Source of the DNA: a candidate division FCPU426 bacterium
GTDB lineage: Bacteria > Oederibacteriota > Muellerivitia > Muellerivitales > Muellerivitaceae
DNA: 64,000 nt
Reading direction: 5' to 3'
Assembly (NCBI GenBank): GCA_003152075.1
Contig: PLZG01000098.1
Coordinates: forward strand, 176,206-240,205
Under the pieces are notes generated by a model. The model saw only the letters and a program-made list of their open reading frames with translations. It was not told the origin of the DNA and made no database searches. Positions 24,934 to 33,766 of the stretch are shown one piece after another. Numbering within the stretch: position 1 is the first letter of the stretch; each line of letters opens with the position of its first letter. A program made the position numbers and the translations under genes.

Positions 24934-25458
24934 TTGAAAAAGGAAAGTCATTTGAGAATCGCTTCCTGGTTTTTTACCCCCCTTCTGGGCTTTCTTTTGT
25001 TTTACACCTGTTCCCAATTACCCCCGCCGGACTCGACGGCCTCCCATATTTCCATTCGTTATGTCCAAAAATCCGAAACCGAAACGGGAATCCGGTCGCC
25101 CGCCGGGGCGGTTCTGGCGGATTACCGGGGGTTCGACCTTTTGGCGACCGGTTCCTTGTTTTTCGCCTCCGCGCTCTGCCTTTTTCTTTTCTTTCCCGGG
25201 TCCTCGCGGTTAGAGGCCTGGTTTCCCACCCTTTTGGGTTTGATGGGTTTCGCAGCCGCGCTGGCACTGGGATTTTTAAGCTTATTTCACGGAAGTAATT
25301 TCCTGGATTATGAGGCGCTGACCAACTGTGTGGAGTCGCCCCAGGCGAGATTGGATGGGGCCTTGATTCTTACCGGTAGCGCTCTTTTGGGGTTGGGGGG
25401 CTTTCTCCTCTTGGCCATTCGATGGACGAAGGCTCCGGAAGGGCCGGGTGAACGTTAG
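24934..25458 (+). CDS. MnhB/MbhE-like subunit of a small Mrp-type antiporter module
   Basis: 174 residues with about four or five membrane segments and a periplasmic loop of about 50 residues after the first. The segment VLADYRGFDLLATGSLFFAS resembles the YRGFDTLGE-type signature of MnhB/MbhE-like subunits, although the Glu of that motif is not kept. The start is a TTG at 24934 with only a weak ribosome site. It overlaps the next gene by 11 bases, in a tight three-gene cluster with NuoK-like and NuoN-like proteins. Confidence 0.6.
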   Translation: MKKESHLRIASWFFTPLLGFLLFYTCSQLPPPDSTASHISIRYVQKSETETGIRSPAGAVLADYRGFDLLATGSLFFASALCLFLFFPGSSRLEAWFPTLLGLMGFAAALALGFLSLFHGSNFLDYEALTNCVESPQARLDGALILTGSALLGLGGFLLLAIRWTKAPEGPGER

Positions 25459-25759
25459 CATGGAAATGATCATTCATCACGGCATGGCCATCCTCCTTTG
25501 TTTGGTGGGTTTTCACGGGGTATTTTTCTATGGGAACCTGGCGAAGAAAACCGTGGCTTGGGCCTTGTTTCAAATTGGATTAATCGTGTTTCTCTATTCA
25601 TTGGCGTCTTCCGGCGCCCCACTGCCTTCCGTCTTGGCCATTGAGGTGGCTTCCGTAACCTTGGTGGTGACGGTATTACTAGGGCTTTTCTGCGTGAAAC
25701 TTTACCGGCGACATAAGACCCTTGAGGGAGCTGAAATAGCCAGGCGGGGCTCCAAGTGA
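25448..25759 (+). CDS. MnhC (NuoK-like) subunit
   Basis: 103 residues with three membrane segments (starting near HHGMAILLCLVGFHGVFFYG, LFQIGLIVFLYSLASSG and LAIEVASVTLVVTVLLGLF), the usual size and topology for MnhC/NuoK. The Glu in the third helix (AIEVAS) could correspond to a conserved charged site. A GTG start at 25448 has GGAAGG upstream; an ATG at 25460 is an alternative. It overlaps the preceding and following genes. Confidence 0.7.
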   Translation: MNVSMEMIIHHGMAILLCLVGFHGVFFYGNLAKKTVAWALFQIGLIVFLYSLASSGAPLPSVLAIEVASVTLVVTVLLGLFCVKLYRRHKTLEGAEIARRGSK

Positions 25760-27270
25760 GGGAACATTTACCCATCCTGATACTGGCGGTTCCTCTGGCG
25801 GGGTCAGGATTGACACTTCTCGTAGGCTTTTTTTCCTACCGCCTTTCCCGTTGGATCACTTATGGCGCGCTCATTCTGACCTTTCTTCTCGTTTGGAATT
25901 CCTTTCCCAAGCTTTTATCCGAGGGACCATGGCATTATTCTCTCGGGGGCTGGGCGCCGCCCTGGGGCATTGAATTGCTGGTCACTCCTTTTTCCGCCTT
26001 CCTAGCCCTTGTCCTTTTATCGCTTGCCCTTATCACCTTTTACTATTTGGGTCATTTCGGGCTTATCGCCGGCCTATTGAAAAGCCGGGAAAGCCTGGGC
26101 GGTTCCTTACTACTCGTTTTGGTCTCCAGCCTTTTGGCCCAACTCTTTGTCAGGGATGGTTTCACTCTCTACTTGTTCCTGGAAATGTCCCTGGTTGCGG
26201 CCGTGGGGTTGCACTTATGCGTCGCCCGGAACATCTGGTTGGACGGCTTTTATTTCCTTTTGGGCGGAAGCTTGGGTCCTTCCTTGCTATTGGCGGGTTT
26301 TTTTTTCCTTTACGCCTCCACCGGAACCACGCATTTGGACGATATTCTGGCCCAACTTTTCATCGCCAAAAATTTCTCCATGGCGATAACGGCGGGAATC
26401 CTACTGACGGCGACTTGGGGCTGGCATTTTTTCTTTCCCTCGCCAATTTTTTTCACCCGGCTTCTCAATCAGACGCCCCCCTTTATCCTAGGTTTTTTCT
26501 CCTCCATTCTGGTCCGGGTGGCGGCTTACCTTTTCTTTATCCTTCTTTTTTTTGTGCTGAATGTGCCGGGAATGTCCCAGCCTTTTTGGTTGACGGCGCT
26601 AGAGTACCTTTTGGCCGTTTTTTTCTTCATCGATTTTATTTACGCGGCGAAACAGAAGGATTTCCTGAACTCTGTGGCTTATTTGAGCGTGGCCCAGCTG
26701 GGTTTCCTCTTCGTGGGATTCATCCTGGGGAACAAGAGCGCCTTGACCGGGGTCCTCATGGAATTATTGAGCCAAACCCTGGTGGTGGCGGGTTTATTCA
26801 TAGCGGTAGGCGTTTTGAGCTTGAAGCCCACGGGGGCCCACCCCATTTCCAAGCTGGCGGGCCTGGGTCGCCATGATTTTTCGGCCGCTCTTGTCCTGGT
26901 GATTTTCGCCTTTTCCATCGTCGGTTTTCCCCCGACGGGAGGGTTTTTCGGGAAGTTTTATATCGTTCAGGGAATTCTGGAGAAACATGACTGGGTACTG
27001 TTGATAGCGGTAGGGGCCACGATTGTCTTCAACTTGGTCACGGCCGCGCGGTTTACCTGGCTCTTATTCGAGCACCGCAAGGCCAGCTCTTTCCACGCGT
27101 CCATACCCTTTTCCGCCAAGGCTCCTCTTTTGGTTCTGGCCCTAACCGTCCTCCTTTTGGGGGTGTTCAACCAGGAAGTGGTCCATAATTTCATCGAGCC
27201 GGCCCTGCCCAAGGCCTTCACCAACCTGCCCGTACCGAATGTACCCTTCCTCGGAAAACAAGTGGAATAA
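25756..27270 (+). CDS. MnhD/NuoN-like proton-translocating subunit
   Basis: 504 residues and about 14 membrane segments (proton-conducting membrane transporter family). The TM5 Glu is present in LYLFLEMSLVAAVGLHL. Where TM7 of related proteins carries a Lys in K..LFPLHFWLP, this protein has LLTATWGWHFFFPSP, and the TM8-like SSILVRVAAYLFF has Arg for Lys. KQKDFLNSVAYLSVAQLGF corresponds to the LKRLLAYSSIAHMG region. It begins with GTG inside a GTGA overlap with the MnhC-like gene. No MnhA, E, F or G follows. Confidence 0.8.
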   Translation: MREHLPILILAVPLAGSGLTLLVGFFSYRLSRWITYGALILTFLLVWNSFPKLLSEGPWHYSLGGWAPPWGIELLVTPFSAFLALVLLSLALITFYYLGHFGLIAGLLKSRESLGGSLLLVLVSSLLAQLFVRDGFTLYLFLEMSLVAAVGLHLCVARNIWLDGFYFLLGGSLGPSLLLAGFFFLYASTGTTHLDDILAQLFIAKNFSMAITAGILLTATWGWHFFFPSPIFFTRLLNQTPPFILGFFSSILVRVAAYLFFILLFFVLNVPGMSQPFWLTALEYLLAVFFFIDFIYAAKQKDFLNSVAYLSVAQLGFLFVGFILGNKSALTGVLMELLSQTLVVAGLFIAVGVLSLKPTGAHPISKLAGLGRHDFSAALVLVIFAFSIVGFPPTGGFFGKFYIVQGILEKHDWVLLIAVGATIVFNLVTAARFTWLLFEHRKASSFHASIPFSAKAPLLVLALTVLLLGVFNQEVVHNFIEPALPKAFTNLPVPNVPFLGKQVE

Positions 27271-27300
27271 TATGGTTCGAGTCCAACCCGGGGAGGGATT

Positions 27301-28307
27301 TTGAAAGCAACCAAAATCAAATGGGGAATACTTTCCACGGGCCGCATCGCGGGGATATTTGCCGAAGGGGTCCTTAAATCCAATACCGGACGGCTGGTGG
27401 CAGTGAGGAGTCGGTCGAAAGCATCGGCCCAAAAGTTCGCCAGTAAGTATCAAATCCTCGTTGCCCATGGCAGTTACGAAGAGCTCCTCAAATATCCGAC
27501 AGTGGACGCGGTTTATATCGCCACACCACATCCCATGCATGAGAAATGGGTAGTGAAGGCGGCTAAAGCTGGGAAGCATATCCTCTGCGAGAAGCCCTTG
27601 GGGATGAATGTTTCCGAAACCAAACGGATGGTGGAAGCCGCAAACAAGAATGGTGTTTTTTTCATGGAAGCCTTCATGTACCGTTGCCATCCCCAGACTG
27701 CGAAGATTGTCCAATTGATCCGAAGCGGAATGATTGGGGAAGTACGGTTGATCGAGGCATCCTTCTGCTTCAACAACCCTGTTGACCCGAAGCACCGGCT
27801 CTTTAACAAGAAGCTCGGCGGGGGGGAATTCTCGACATCGGTTGCTATCCTGCCTCTTTCGCACGGCTGGTGGCGGGAGCCGCACATGGAAAACTTTTTT
27901 TAGACCCCATTCAAGTGAAGGGGTTCCTCCATCGGTGAAAGACCGGCGTGGATGAATGGGCCGTCGCTACTTTAAGATTCAAAGGCGATATTTTGGCGGA
28001 AATTTCCTGTGCCACCCGGGCGGACAAAGCGAGGATCGCACGGGTCTGTGGTTCCAAGGGAACCCTCACCATTGAAAAACCCTGGTTCGCCAGCTGGGGC
28101 GCGGGGAAGACCAAGATTACTTTCCAGAAAGATTGGAGCAGCAAGCCGAAGGATATTTGGGTCAAGAGCGACAGGGGTTTGTACGCTATCGAGGCTGATG
28201 AGATGGGGAGATGTATTCAGAAGGGACTGCGACAATCACCAACTATGAGTTGGGGAGATAGCTTGGGGAATGCGAAGGTGTTGGATGAATGGCTTCAACA
28301 ACAGTAA
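27301..28307 (+). pseudogene. Gfo/Idh/MocA family oxidoreductase, frameshifted and with an in-frame stop
   Basis: The N-terminal part (27301 to about 27826) encodes the NAD-binding domain, WGILSTGRIAGIFAEG with CEKPLGMNVSETKRM. At a run of seven G (27820-27826) the frame is lost; with one extra G the protein continues as GILDIGCYPASFARLV... to HR, then meets TGA at 27936-27938, and the same frame goes on as KTGVDEWAVATLRFKG to the end at 28307 (LDEWLQQQ). The start is TTG behind GGGGAGGG. The rebuilt product would be about 335 residues, normal for the family. It may be a decayed gene or an assembly error. Confidence 0.8.
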
Positions 28308-28308
28308 C

Positions 28309-28344
28309 CCCCCCTCACCCTACCTCTCCCGCAAGGGGCGAGGG
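28309..28344. repeat. Inverted copy of the CCCTCGCCCCTTG repeat
   Basis: CCCCTCACCCTACCTCTCCC and GCAAGGGGCGAGGGTTT are the reverse complement of the element at 22623-22662. It directly follows the broken oxidoreductase gene. Confidence 0.75.
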
Positions 28345-28360
28345 TTTATTTAAACTGAGT

Positions 28361-28411
28361 TTGCTTCGTTGTAAACGATCCCCTATTCGGGGATCACTCC
28401 TCGCAATGACA
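28361..28411. repeat. GTCATTGCGAGGA repeat (half element, inverted)
   Basis: TTGCTTCGTTGTAAACGATC, a hairpin (CCCCTATTCGGGG) and CTCCTCGCAATGACA. It is a single-ended copy of the family; it lies between the broken oxidoreductase and the CDGSH gene. Confidence 0.8.
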
Positions 28412-28444
28412 GCTATTAAATGTCAGCCTTCGGCTGAAATACTT

Positions 28445-28684
28445 TTAAAGTGTTTTGTGGGTTCCGTCGCAATAGGGTGGGGTCTTGGTGTGCTTGCATT
28501 GACAAAGATAGGCGGTCTTTTTTTCTTCGGACGTGAAGATCAAGGGTTTGAATTCGGTGTTTTTGTGAGAACCGTCGCAGAAGGGCTGGTTTTTTGAAAG
28601 GCCGCAGGCGCACCAGGCGTATTTTTTCCCCGCTTCCAGCTCGACTGCCTTAGGCTCTTTCGCGGCGATGGTTGGTTCGGCCAT
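28445..28684 (-). CDS. Twin CDGSH-type iron-sulfur protein
   Basis: 79 residues with two CDGSH-like motifs: WCACGLSKNQPFCDGSHKN at about residues 24-42 and CQCKHTKTPPYCDGTHKTL at about 61-79. Each CxC...C...H set should bind a 2Fe-2S cluster (three Cys and one His). The short N-terminus has no signal peptide, so it is cytoplasmic. Such proteins are implicated in electron transfer or iron/redox sensing. The second motif ends the protein, with only TL after the His-Lys. Confidence 0.92.
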   Translation of the reverse strand: MAEPTIAAKEPKAVELEAGKKYAWCACGLSKNQPFCDGSHKNTEFKPLIFTSEEKKTAYLCQCKHTKTPPYCDGTHKTL

Positions 28685-28827
28685 GTTTTTCCCCTTTAAG
28701 ATTTAGTGGTGACTAACATAAGGGCTGCCCGGGGGGAAAAGAAATACCCCTAGTCATTTTTTGGTTACGTTAAAGTAACTTTTAGGGCTAGGTTGTTTAA
28801 AGACCTATCAAAATGATTGGAGGCCTA

Positions 28828-29502
28828 ATGGCAAGGCGGGAACCGAAAAGCAACAGTCTGTGGAAGCCTTTTGCCCTGCTTCTTTTTGTTTTCGTCATGA
28901 TAGTGGCGGCCAAGGTTTTCCACTTCGGGGACGAAATCAAGATTGTGCAGGAGTGGGTTCGGTCCCTCGGCTTTTGGGGGCCAGCCGTCTTTGTGCTGAT
29001 TTACATCATCGTGGTGATCGCCGCATTGCCCGGAACCGCCTTGACCCTTATGTCCGGGGCCATGTTTGGTTCGGTCACGGGAATTATTTCCTCAAGTCTC
29101 GGTGCCACGCTGGGAGCCGGGGCTTCTTTTTTAATCGCCCGTTATTTTGCCCGCGAGTCTGTGGCAAAATGGGTATCCAAACACAAAAAATTCAAAAAAA
29201 TAGACGACCTGACCGCCACACGTGGGCCAGTCATCGTGGCCTTCACGAGGCTGGTGCCGCTTTTTCCCTTCAACGTTTTTAACTACGCTTTCGGCCTGAC
29301 TCGGGTGGGCTTCTGGCCTTATCTTTTCTGGTCCTGGCTTTGTATGCTTCCGGTGACCATTCTTTGCGTGGTGGGGGTAGGCGCCTTTACCAAAACTTTA
29401 TCGGAGGGAACGGTTCCTTGGCCGATGGTTGCCATCCTGGTAATCGTATTTATCATCATTGTTTTTGCCGTTCGTGCCGCTAAGAAACAATTGAAATCAT
29501 AA
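28828..29502 (+). CDS. TVP38/TMEM64 (VTT domain) membrane protein
   Basis: 224 residues from the ATG at 28828, which has GGAGG five bases upstream; the ATG at 28813 lacks one. It has an N-terminal membrane segment, then the VTT region with GTALTLMSGAMFGSVTGIIS, SLGATLGAGASFLIARYFAR and FTRLVPLFPFNVFNYAFGLT. DedA-superfamily proteins of this type are thought to move or flip lipids or to aid envelope homeostasis. It lies alone, between the CDGSH and FecR-like genes. Confidence 0.9.
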   Translation: MARREPKSNSLWKPFALLLFVFVMIVAAKVFHFGDEIKIVQEWVRSLGFWGPAVFVLIYIIVVIAALPGTALTLMSGAMFGSVTGIISSSLGATLGAGASFLIARYFARESVAKWVSKHKKFKKIDDLTATRGPVIVAFTRLVPLFPFNVFNYAFGLTRVGFWPYLFWSWLCMLPVTILCVVGVGAFTKTLSEGTVPWPMVAILVIVFIIIVFAVRAAKKQLKS

Positions 29503-29595
29503 TTCGACCACACTCAACGTTTTCCTTGGGAGCCGATTAGTTTCCCTTGAGTCCATTCTCTTACTATAATGTGACTTCCTCAACAAAGGAAAAGC

Positions 29596-30270
29596 GTGAA
29601 ACCCGTGCCAAAGTTAAAATTTATTCCCATTCCTATTTTTCTATTCCTAGTCCTAAACCTGGCCTCTCCCTTAACCCTTCAAGCGCAGGATGAGGACCTT
29701 CACTACCAAGTGGTGGGGGTTCGGGGGAAACCAATGGTTTACCGCGACGAGAATGACGAGACAACCCGTTTGCGCAAGGGCCAGACGGTTGATGATGGGG
29801 ACCGGATTACCACCGATAGTCATAGCGAGGTGGTCCTTAGGTTAAAGGGCAGGGCTTATGTGCAAATCCCTCCCGGCAGCAAGATCAAAATCACCCGGCT
29901 TCGCGTGGGTGACAATAAGAGACTCCAAAGCCGCATCAACCTCATTTCGGGCCGGGTGTTAACCCAAATCGACCCGGGCCCGCCGGTATCCTTCGAGGTG
30001 ACGATTGGAAAATTCTTGTGTCGTGCCCATGGAACCCTTTTCGACGTTTCGCGAAAGAAAGAGGAAGTCAAAGTCACCGCTTTTGAGGGCTCGGTGGTGG
30101 CCACTTCCCAAGGGGTCGTTGAAATGGCGAAGGCCCGCCAAATCATGAAGTACGACCATGGCCGGTTTCGTTATAAGCATTATTTGAAAACCGAAGACGA
30201 GGGTAGGCTTGAAGATTGGAAGGGACTTTTGGGGGAAATCCGGGAAAAACGGTCTCAAGCAGGACATTAA
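29596..30270 (+). CDS. FecR-domain secreted protein
   Basis: 224 residues from a GTG at 29596 (AAGGAAAAGC upstream; TATAAT about 30 bases before). The signal peptide (LKFIPIPIFLFLVLNLASPL ending LQA) is followed by a FecR domain: GKPMVYRDENDETTRLRKGQ, TTDSHSEVVLRLKGRAYVQI, SFEVTIGKFLCRAHGTLFDV and KVTAFEGSVVATSQGVVEMA. The tail is charged and helical. Like the gene at 11995-12762, it has no neighbouring sigma factor or TonB receptor. The two FecR-domain proteins share little sequence outside the fold. Confidence 0.85.
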   Translation: MKPVPKLKFIPIPIFLFLVLNLASPLTLQAQDEDLHYQVVGVRGKPMVYRDENDETTRLRKGQTVDDGDRITTDSHSEVVLRLKGRAYVQIPPGSKIKITRLRVGDNKRLQSRINLISGRVLTQIDPGPPVSFEVTIGKFLCRAHGTLFDVSRKKEEVKVTAFEGSVVATSQGVVEMAKARQIMKYDHGRFRYKHYLKTEDEGRLEDWKGLLGEIREKRSQAGH

Positions 30271-30374
30271 CGCTAAAAATTGTCCCAAAACTCTTAGATA
30301 GTTAAAATCTGAGCATTAACACGAGCGAATAAGCGTTTATCACAATGATAGACGTTAACCCAAAAACCCCCTCT

Positions 30375-30423
30375 ATTTAACACATCAGACCCTCTTGAAG
30401 GGTTATACTCTTGTGTGTTAAAT
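30375..30423. promoter_or_regulatory. Nested palindrome upstream of the desaturase gene
   Basis: Outer arms ATTTAACACA (30375-30384) and TGTGTTAAAT (30414-30423) are perfect inverted repeats. They enclose ACCCT (30389-30393), CTTGA, AGGGT (30399-30403). It lies 65 bases before the ATG and could be an operator or a leader hairpin. Confidence 0.45.
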
Positions 30424-30487
30424 AAAATAAGACAAGTGACCATTTTCGCAATTTTTGAAATGGGGGTTGCGAGTCGAAGGATTAAGA

Positions 30488-31543
30488 ATGGCTTTTTTAG
30501 ATAGGGTTTTGGATCCGCCCTCTTATGGATATCTTCGGGACCAAAAGTTGTATGTTCCCGCCCGCGCTGAAATTTTCTGGGAGTTTTTCACCCGACTGAA
30601 CATCCTCAATTCTCGAAAAAATTGGCTGCCGCTTTTTAGCTGGATCATAGTTTTGTGTTTCGCTCCCTTTTTCTTTCTTTTTATTTTCAAGTATTTCACT
30701 TGGCGCCTGTTCATCATCGCGTTCCTTTACAGCATGGTGATCCTGGGGACCCACGGAACCATTTATCTCCACCGCTACTCCACCCACCACGCTTTCACCT
30801 TCGCCAACCGGTTCTGGCTTTTTATTGTTCGCAATATGGTCGTCAAGTTGATCCCCGAGGAAGTTTACGTGGTTTCCCACCACGTGCATCATTACCTCTC
30901 GGAAAAACCCGGGGACCCTTACAACGTTTATGGCGGCTGGCTCTACTGTTTCCTGGCCGACGTGAATCACCAATCCATCGCCCGGGATCTCTCGAGAGAA
31001 GAATATTTCAAAACAGCAGCTTTGGTTAGCCACACGGGTATGGGCCTAAATAGTTATGAACAGTATCAAAATTGGGGATCCATCGCCCATCCTGTTCGGA
31101 CAGTCTTTCAATTCGTTTCCAACTGGATTTTTTGGTTTGGCGCTTTTTATCTGATGGGAGGAATGCCTTTGGCGGTTGCCATCTTCGGTGCGTCCGCTTT
31201 CTGGGCGGTCGGAGTTAGGACATTCAATTACGATGGTCACGGCGGCGGCAAGGACAAACGAAAGGAAGGCGTCGACTTTAACCGGGCGGATCTTTCCATC
31301 AACCAATTATGGCCTGGGTTAGTGACGGGAGAATGGCACAACAACCACCACCTCTACCCGAATGGGATCCGGGCGGGGTTCCTTCCCTACCAATGGGACT
31401 ATGCCTGGCTCTTTATCGAATTTTACAAATTCATCGGCGGGATTGACCGCACCCGGGACTATAAAAAACAGTTTATGGCCAACCATTATGAGCCCTATTT
31501 GAAACAAAAGGGGATGGCCAAAACCGCAAGCGGTATCGCTTAA
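30488..31543 (+). CDS. Membrane fatty acid desaturase
   Basis: 351 residues from the ATG at 30488 (GAAGGATTAAGA upstream). The di-iron histidine boxes are in place: HRYSTHH at about residues 97-103, SHHVHHYL (HXXHH-type), and GEWHNNHHLYP near the C-terminus. Four membrane segments surround them (for example FSWIIVLCFAPFFFLFIFK). It introduces a double bond into an acyl chain using oxygen and an electron donor, so it adjusts membrane fluidity. No ferredoxin or reductase gene is beside it. It may be controlled through the palindrome upstream. Confidence 0.9.
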   Translation: MAFLDRVLDPPSYGYLRDQKLYVPARAEIFWEFFTRLNILNSRKNWLPLFSWIIVLCFAPFFFLFIFKYFTWRLFIIAFLYSMVILGTHGTIYLHRYSTHHAFTFANRFWLFIVRNMVVKLIPEEVYVVSHHVHHYLSEKPGDPYNVYGGWLYCFLADVNHQSIARDLSREEYFKTAALVSHTGMGLNSYEQYQNWGSIAHPVRTVFQFVSNWIFWFGAFYLMGGMPLAVAIFGASAFWAVGVRTFNYDGHGGGKDKRKEGVDFNRADLSINQLWPGLVTGEWHNNHHLYPNGIRAGFLPYQWDYAWLFIEFYKFIGGIDRTRDYKKQFMANHYEPYLKQKGMAKTASGIA

Positions 31544-31648
31544 TTCCCCAGTGATCTTCCTTGACTCTCCCTTCGAATCATCCGACAATTGCGCCTCCAA
31601 AAGGCAGTCGACAGTTGACAGCTAAACCATAAGGCAAACAAAAAAACC

Positions 31649-33322
31649 ATGATTTCGGCTAAAGACATCACCCTTCGCTTCGGCAAAAAAACTCTGTTTG
31701 ACCACGTCACGGCCAAATTCAACCCGGGCTATTGCTACGGATTGATCGGCGCCAATGGTTCGGGAAAATCCACTTTCATGAAGATCCTGGCCGGCCAGAT
31801 GAAGCCCGATGAGGGTGAGATCGCCCTGGACCGGGGCGTCAAGGTCGCCATGCTCAAGCAGGACCAATACGCTTTTGATGAGTACTCAGTCCTGGACACG
31901 GTCCTCATGGGCCGGGAAGACCTCTGGAAGATACAACAGGAAAAAGACGCTCTTTACGCCAAACCCCATATGACCCATGACGAAGGGATAAAAGTGGCCG
32001 AGTTGGAAGCTCATTTCGGGGACATGGACGGCTACGCTGCCACGGCGAGCGCGGGAGAATTGTTGGAAGGCCTCGGCATTGATACCGAAAAACACGATTG
32101 GAAAATGAAGCAACTGACAGGAGGTTGGAAAGTCCGGGTCCTGTTGGCTCAAGTTCTTTTCGCGAAGCCCGACGTACTCCTTCTCGACGAACCGACCAAC
32201 AACCTGGATATTCGCACCATAGATTGGTTGGAAGATTACCTAAACGCTTATGAGGGCACCATCATCGTGATTTCCCATGACCGGCACTTCCTGAACCACA
32301 TTTGCACCCATATCGCCGACGTGGACCGGGAAAAGGTAACCGTCTATTCGGGCAATTACGATTTCTTTGTGATGGCTTCCAAACAAACCCTGGACACCAA
32401 GATGACCGAAAACGCCCGCAAGGAAAAGCAAATCTCCGAATTAAAGGCTTTCGTGGCTCGCTTTTCCGCCAACGCCAGCAAGAGCGCCCAGGCCACCAGC
32501 CGAGCGAGGCTATTGGAAAAGATCGAGTTGGAAACGATTATCCAATCCTCCCGTCAATATCCCCGGCTTTTCTTCAAGGAAAAACAAGGCGCAGGCAAGG
32601 ATATCCTGAACGTCAAGAGCATCAGCAAGTCCTATGGGGACTTGAAGGTCTTGAATAAGATCAGTTTCATCGTGGGCAACGGGGACAAGATCGCCATCAT
32701 CGGGCCCAACGGTATTGGAAAGACCACCCTGATCAAGTGCCTGGTGGGTTCCTACCAGGCGGAGGGCTCTACCATCGCCCAATGGGGCGTCAAAACCGAT
32801 GAGGGGCTAGCGGCATGGGGAAGCACGGTCCGATTAAGCAGCATGCCCCAGGACGTGAAGGAAGAACTGACGACCGACATGACGGCGTTGCAATGGCTTC
32901 GCCAATTCGCCCCCCTGGAAGAGGGGCAGGTGATCCGCGGGATGCTGGGTCGCATGCTTTTTACAGGGGAAGAACAGGATAAAAGCGTCAAGGTACTCTC
33001 CGGGGGGGAATGCCAACGCATGGTGTTATCCCGCTTAATGATCGAGGGGGGGAATACCCTCATCCTGGACGAGCCCACCAACCATATGGATTTGGAATCC
33101 ATCGAGAGCTTAAGCCAGGCTTTGGCGGACTTCACGGGAACGGTTATTTTTTCCAGTCATGACCAGGATCTCATTGGCAAAGTGGCCAACCGCGTTCTCG
33201 AACTCAAACCCGACGGGACCTACACTGACTTTAAGGGTTCTTACGGGGAGTATGAGGAATGGTCCGCAGCCGAAGCCAAAAAGGCGAAGGAGAACAAGGC
33301 CAAGGCCGGTTCTAAAAAGTAA
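31649..33322 (+). CDS. ABC-F family ATPase (YbiT-like)
   Basis: 557 residues. Two ATPase domains are joined by a linker: Walker A GANGSGKSTFMKIL and GPNGIGKTTLIKCL, signatures LTGGWKVRVLLAQ (Trp where others have Gln, as in YbiT) and LSGGECQRMVLSRL, Walker B VLLLDEPTNNLD and LILDEPTNHMD, with linker region FSANASKSAQATSRARLLEK. ABC-F proteins have no membrane part and act on the ribosome in translation. The QDQYAFDEYSVLDTVLMG stretch also matches the YbiT type. It is a single gene. Confidence 0.94.
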   Translation: MISAKDITLRFGKKTLFDHVTAKFNPGYCYGLIGANGSGKSTFMKILAGQMKPDEGEIALDRGVKVAMLKQDQYAFDEYSVLDTVLMGREDLWKIQQEKDALYAKPHMTHDEGIKVAELEAHFGDMDGYAATASAGELLEGLGIDTEKHDWKMKQLTGGWKVRVLLAQVLFAKPDVLLLDEPTNNLDIRTIDWLEDYLNAYEGTIIVISHDRHFLNHICTHIADVDREKVTVYSGNYDFFVMASKQTLDTKMTENARKEKQISELKAFVARFSANASKSAQATSRARLLEKIELETIIQSSRQYPRLFFKEKQGAGKDILNVKSISKSYGDLKVLNKISFIVGNGDKIAIIGPNGIGKTTLIKCLVGSYQAEGSTIAQWGVKTDEGLAAWGSTVRLSSMPQDVKEELTTDMTALQWLRQFAPLEEGQVIRGMLGRMLFTGEEQDKSVKVLSGGECQRMVLSRLMIEGGNTLILDEPTNHMDLESIESLSQALADFTGTVIFSSHDQDLIGKVANRVLELKPDGTYTDFKGSYGEYEEWSAAEAKKAKENKAKAGSKK

Positions 33323-33387
33323 TAAAGCCGGGTGTGATTGGTTTATAATGTGTTTCCACAAGAAGAAAGGTTTTTCAGGAGGAGATT

Positions 33388-33702
33388 ATGGCGGAATTGG
33401 ATTACGAGCAACGATTGAAGACCGGACGCAACGAGCCCTGTCCCTGCGGTTCGGGTAAGAAATACAAGAAGTGTCACTTGGAAGCCGACGAGAAAGCGAA
33501 AAGCGCTTTATTGTCCAAAACCAACTCCGCCGCCGCGGAAAAAGCCAAGGCTGATGAGAAAGAACACGACCATGACCACGATGGTCATACCCACGAGCAT
33601 CCCCACGCCCATAAGCACGAAAAGGGCGGGCCGATGAGACCCCACACTTCCAACAACACCAGCCGTCAAATCAGCACTCCCCGCAAAACGGGCGCAGCCT
33701 AA
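33388..33702 (+). CDS. SEC-C motif protein with a His-rich segment
   Basis: 104 residues. The zinc-binding SEC-C motif is [18 protein letters not shown] at residues 13-30. A histidine-rich stretch, [18 protein letters not shown], follows at about 60-77 and could store or chaperone metals such as Zn or Ni. The order SEC-C then HDHDH is unlike a SecA C-terminus. AGGAGGAG precedes the ATG, and a TATAAT box lies about 40 bases before. A terminator hairpin spans the stop codon. Confidence 0.8.
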   Translation: MAELDYEQRLKTGRNEPCPCGSGKKYKKCHLEADEKAKSALLSKTNSAAAEKAKADEKEHDHDHDGHTHEHPHAHKHEKGGPMRPHTSNNTSRQISTPRKTGAA

Positions 33703-33713
33703 ACGCCCGTTTT
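33685..33713 (+). terminator. Terminator spanning the SEC-C gene stop codon
   Basis: AAAACGGGCG (33685-33694) and CGCCCGTTTT (33704-33713) pair perfectly around a nine-base loop that contains the stop codon; only a short T tract follows. Confidence 0.75.
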
Positions 33714-33766
33714 CAGGGATTAGTTGGCAGCTCTCAGTTACGGCAAGTAAATTCCTAGGAGCGACC

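Noticed and set aside
25470..25775. Minus-strand frame of about 100 codons opposite the MnhC-like gene
   Set aside because: Antisense shadow; no domain, and the plus-strand genes overlap in a coherent operon.
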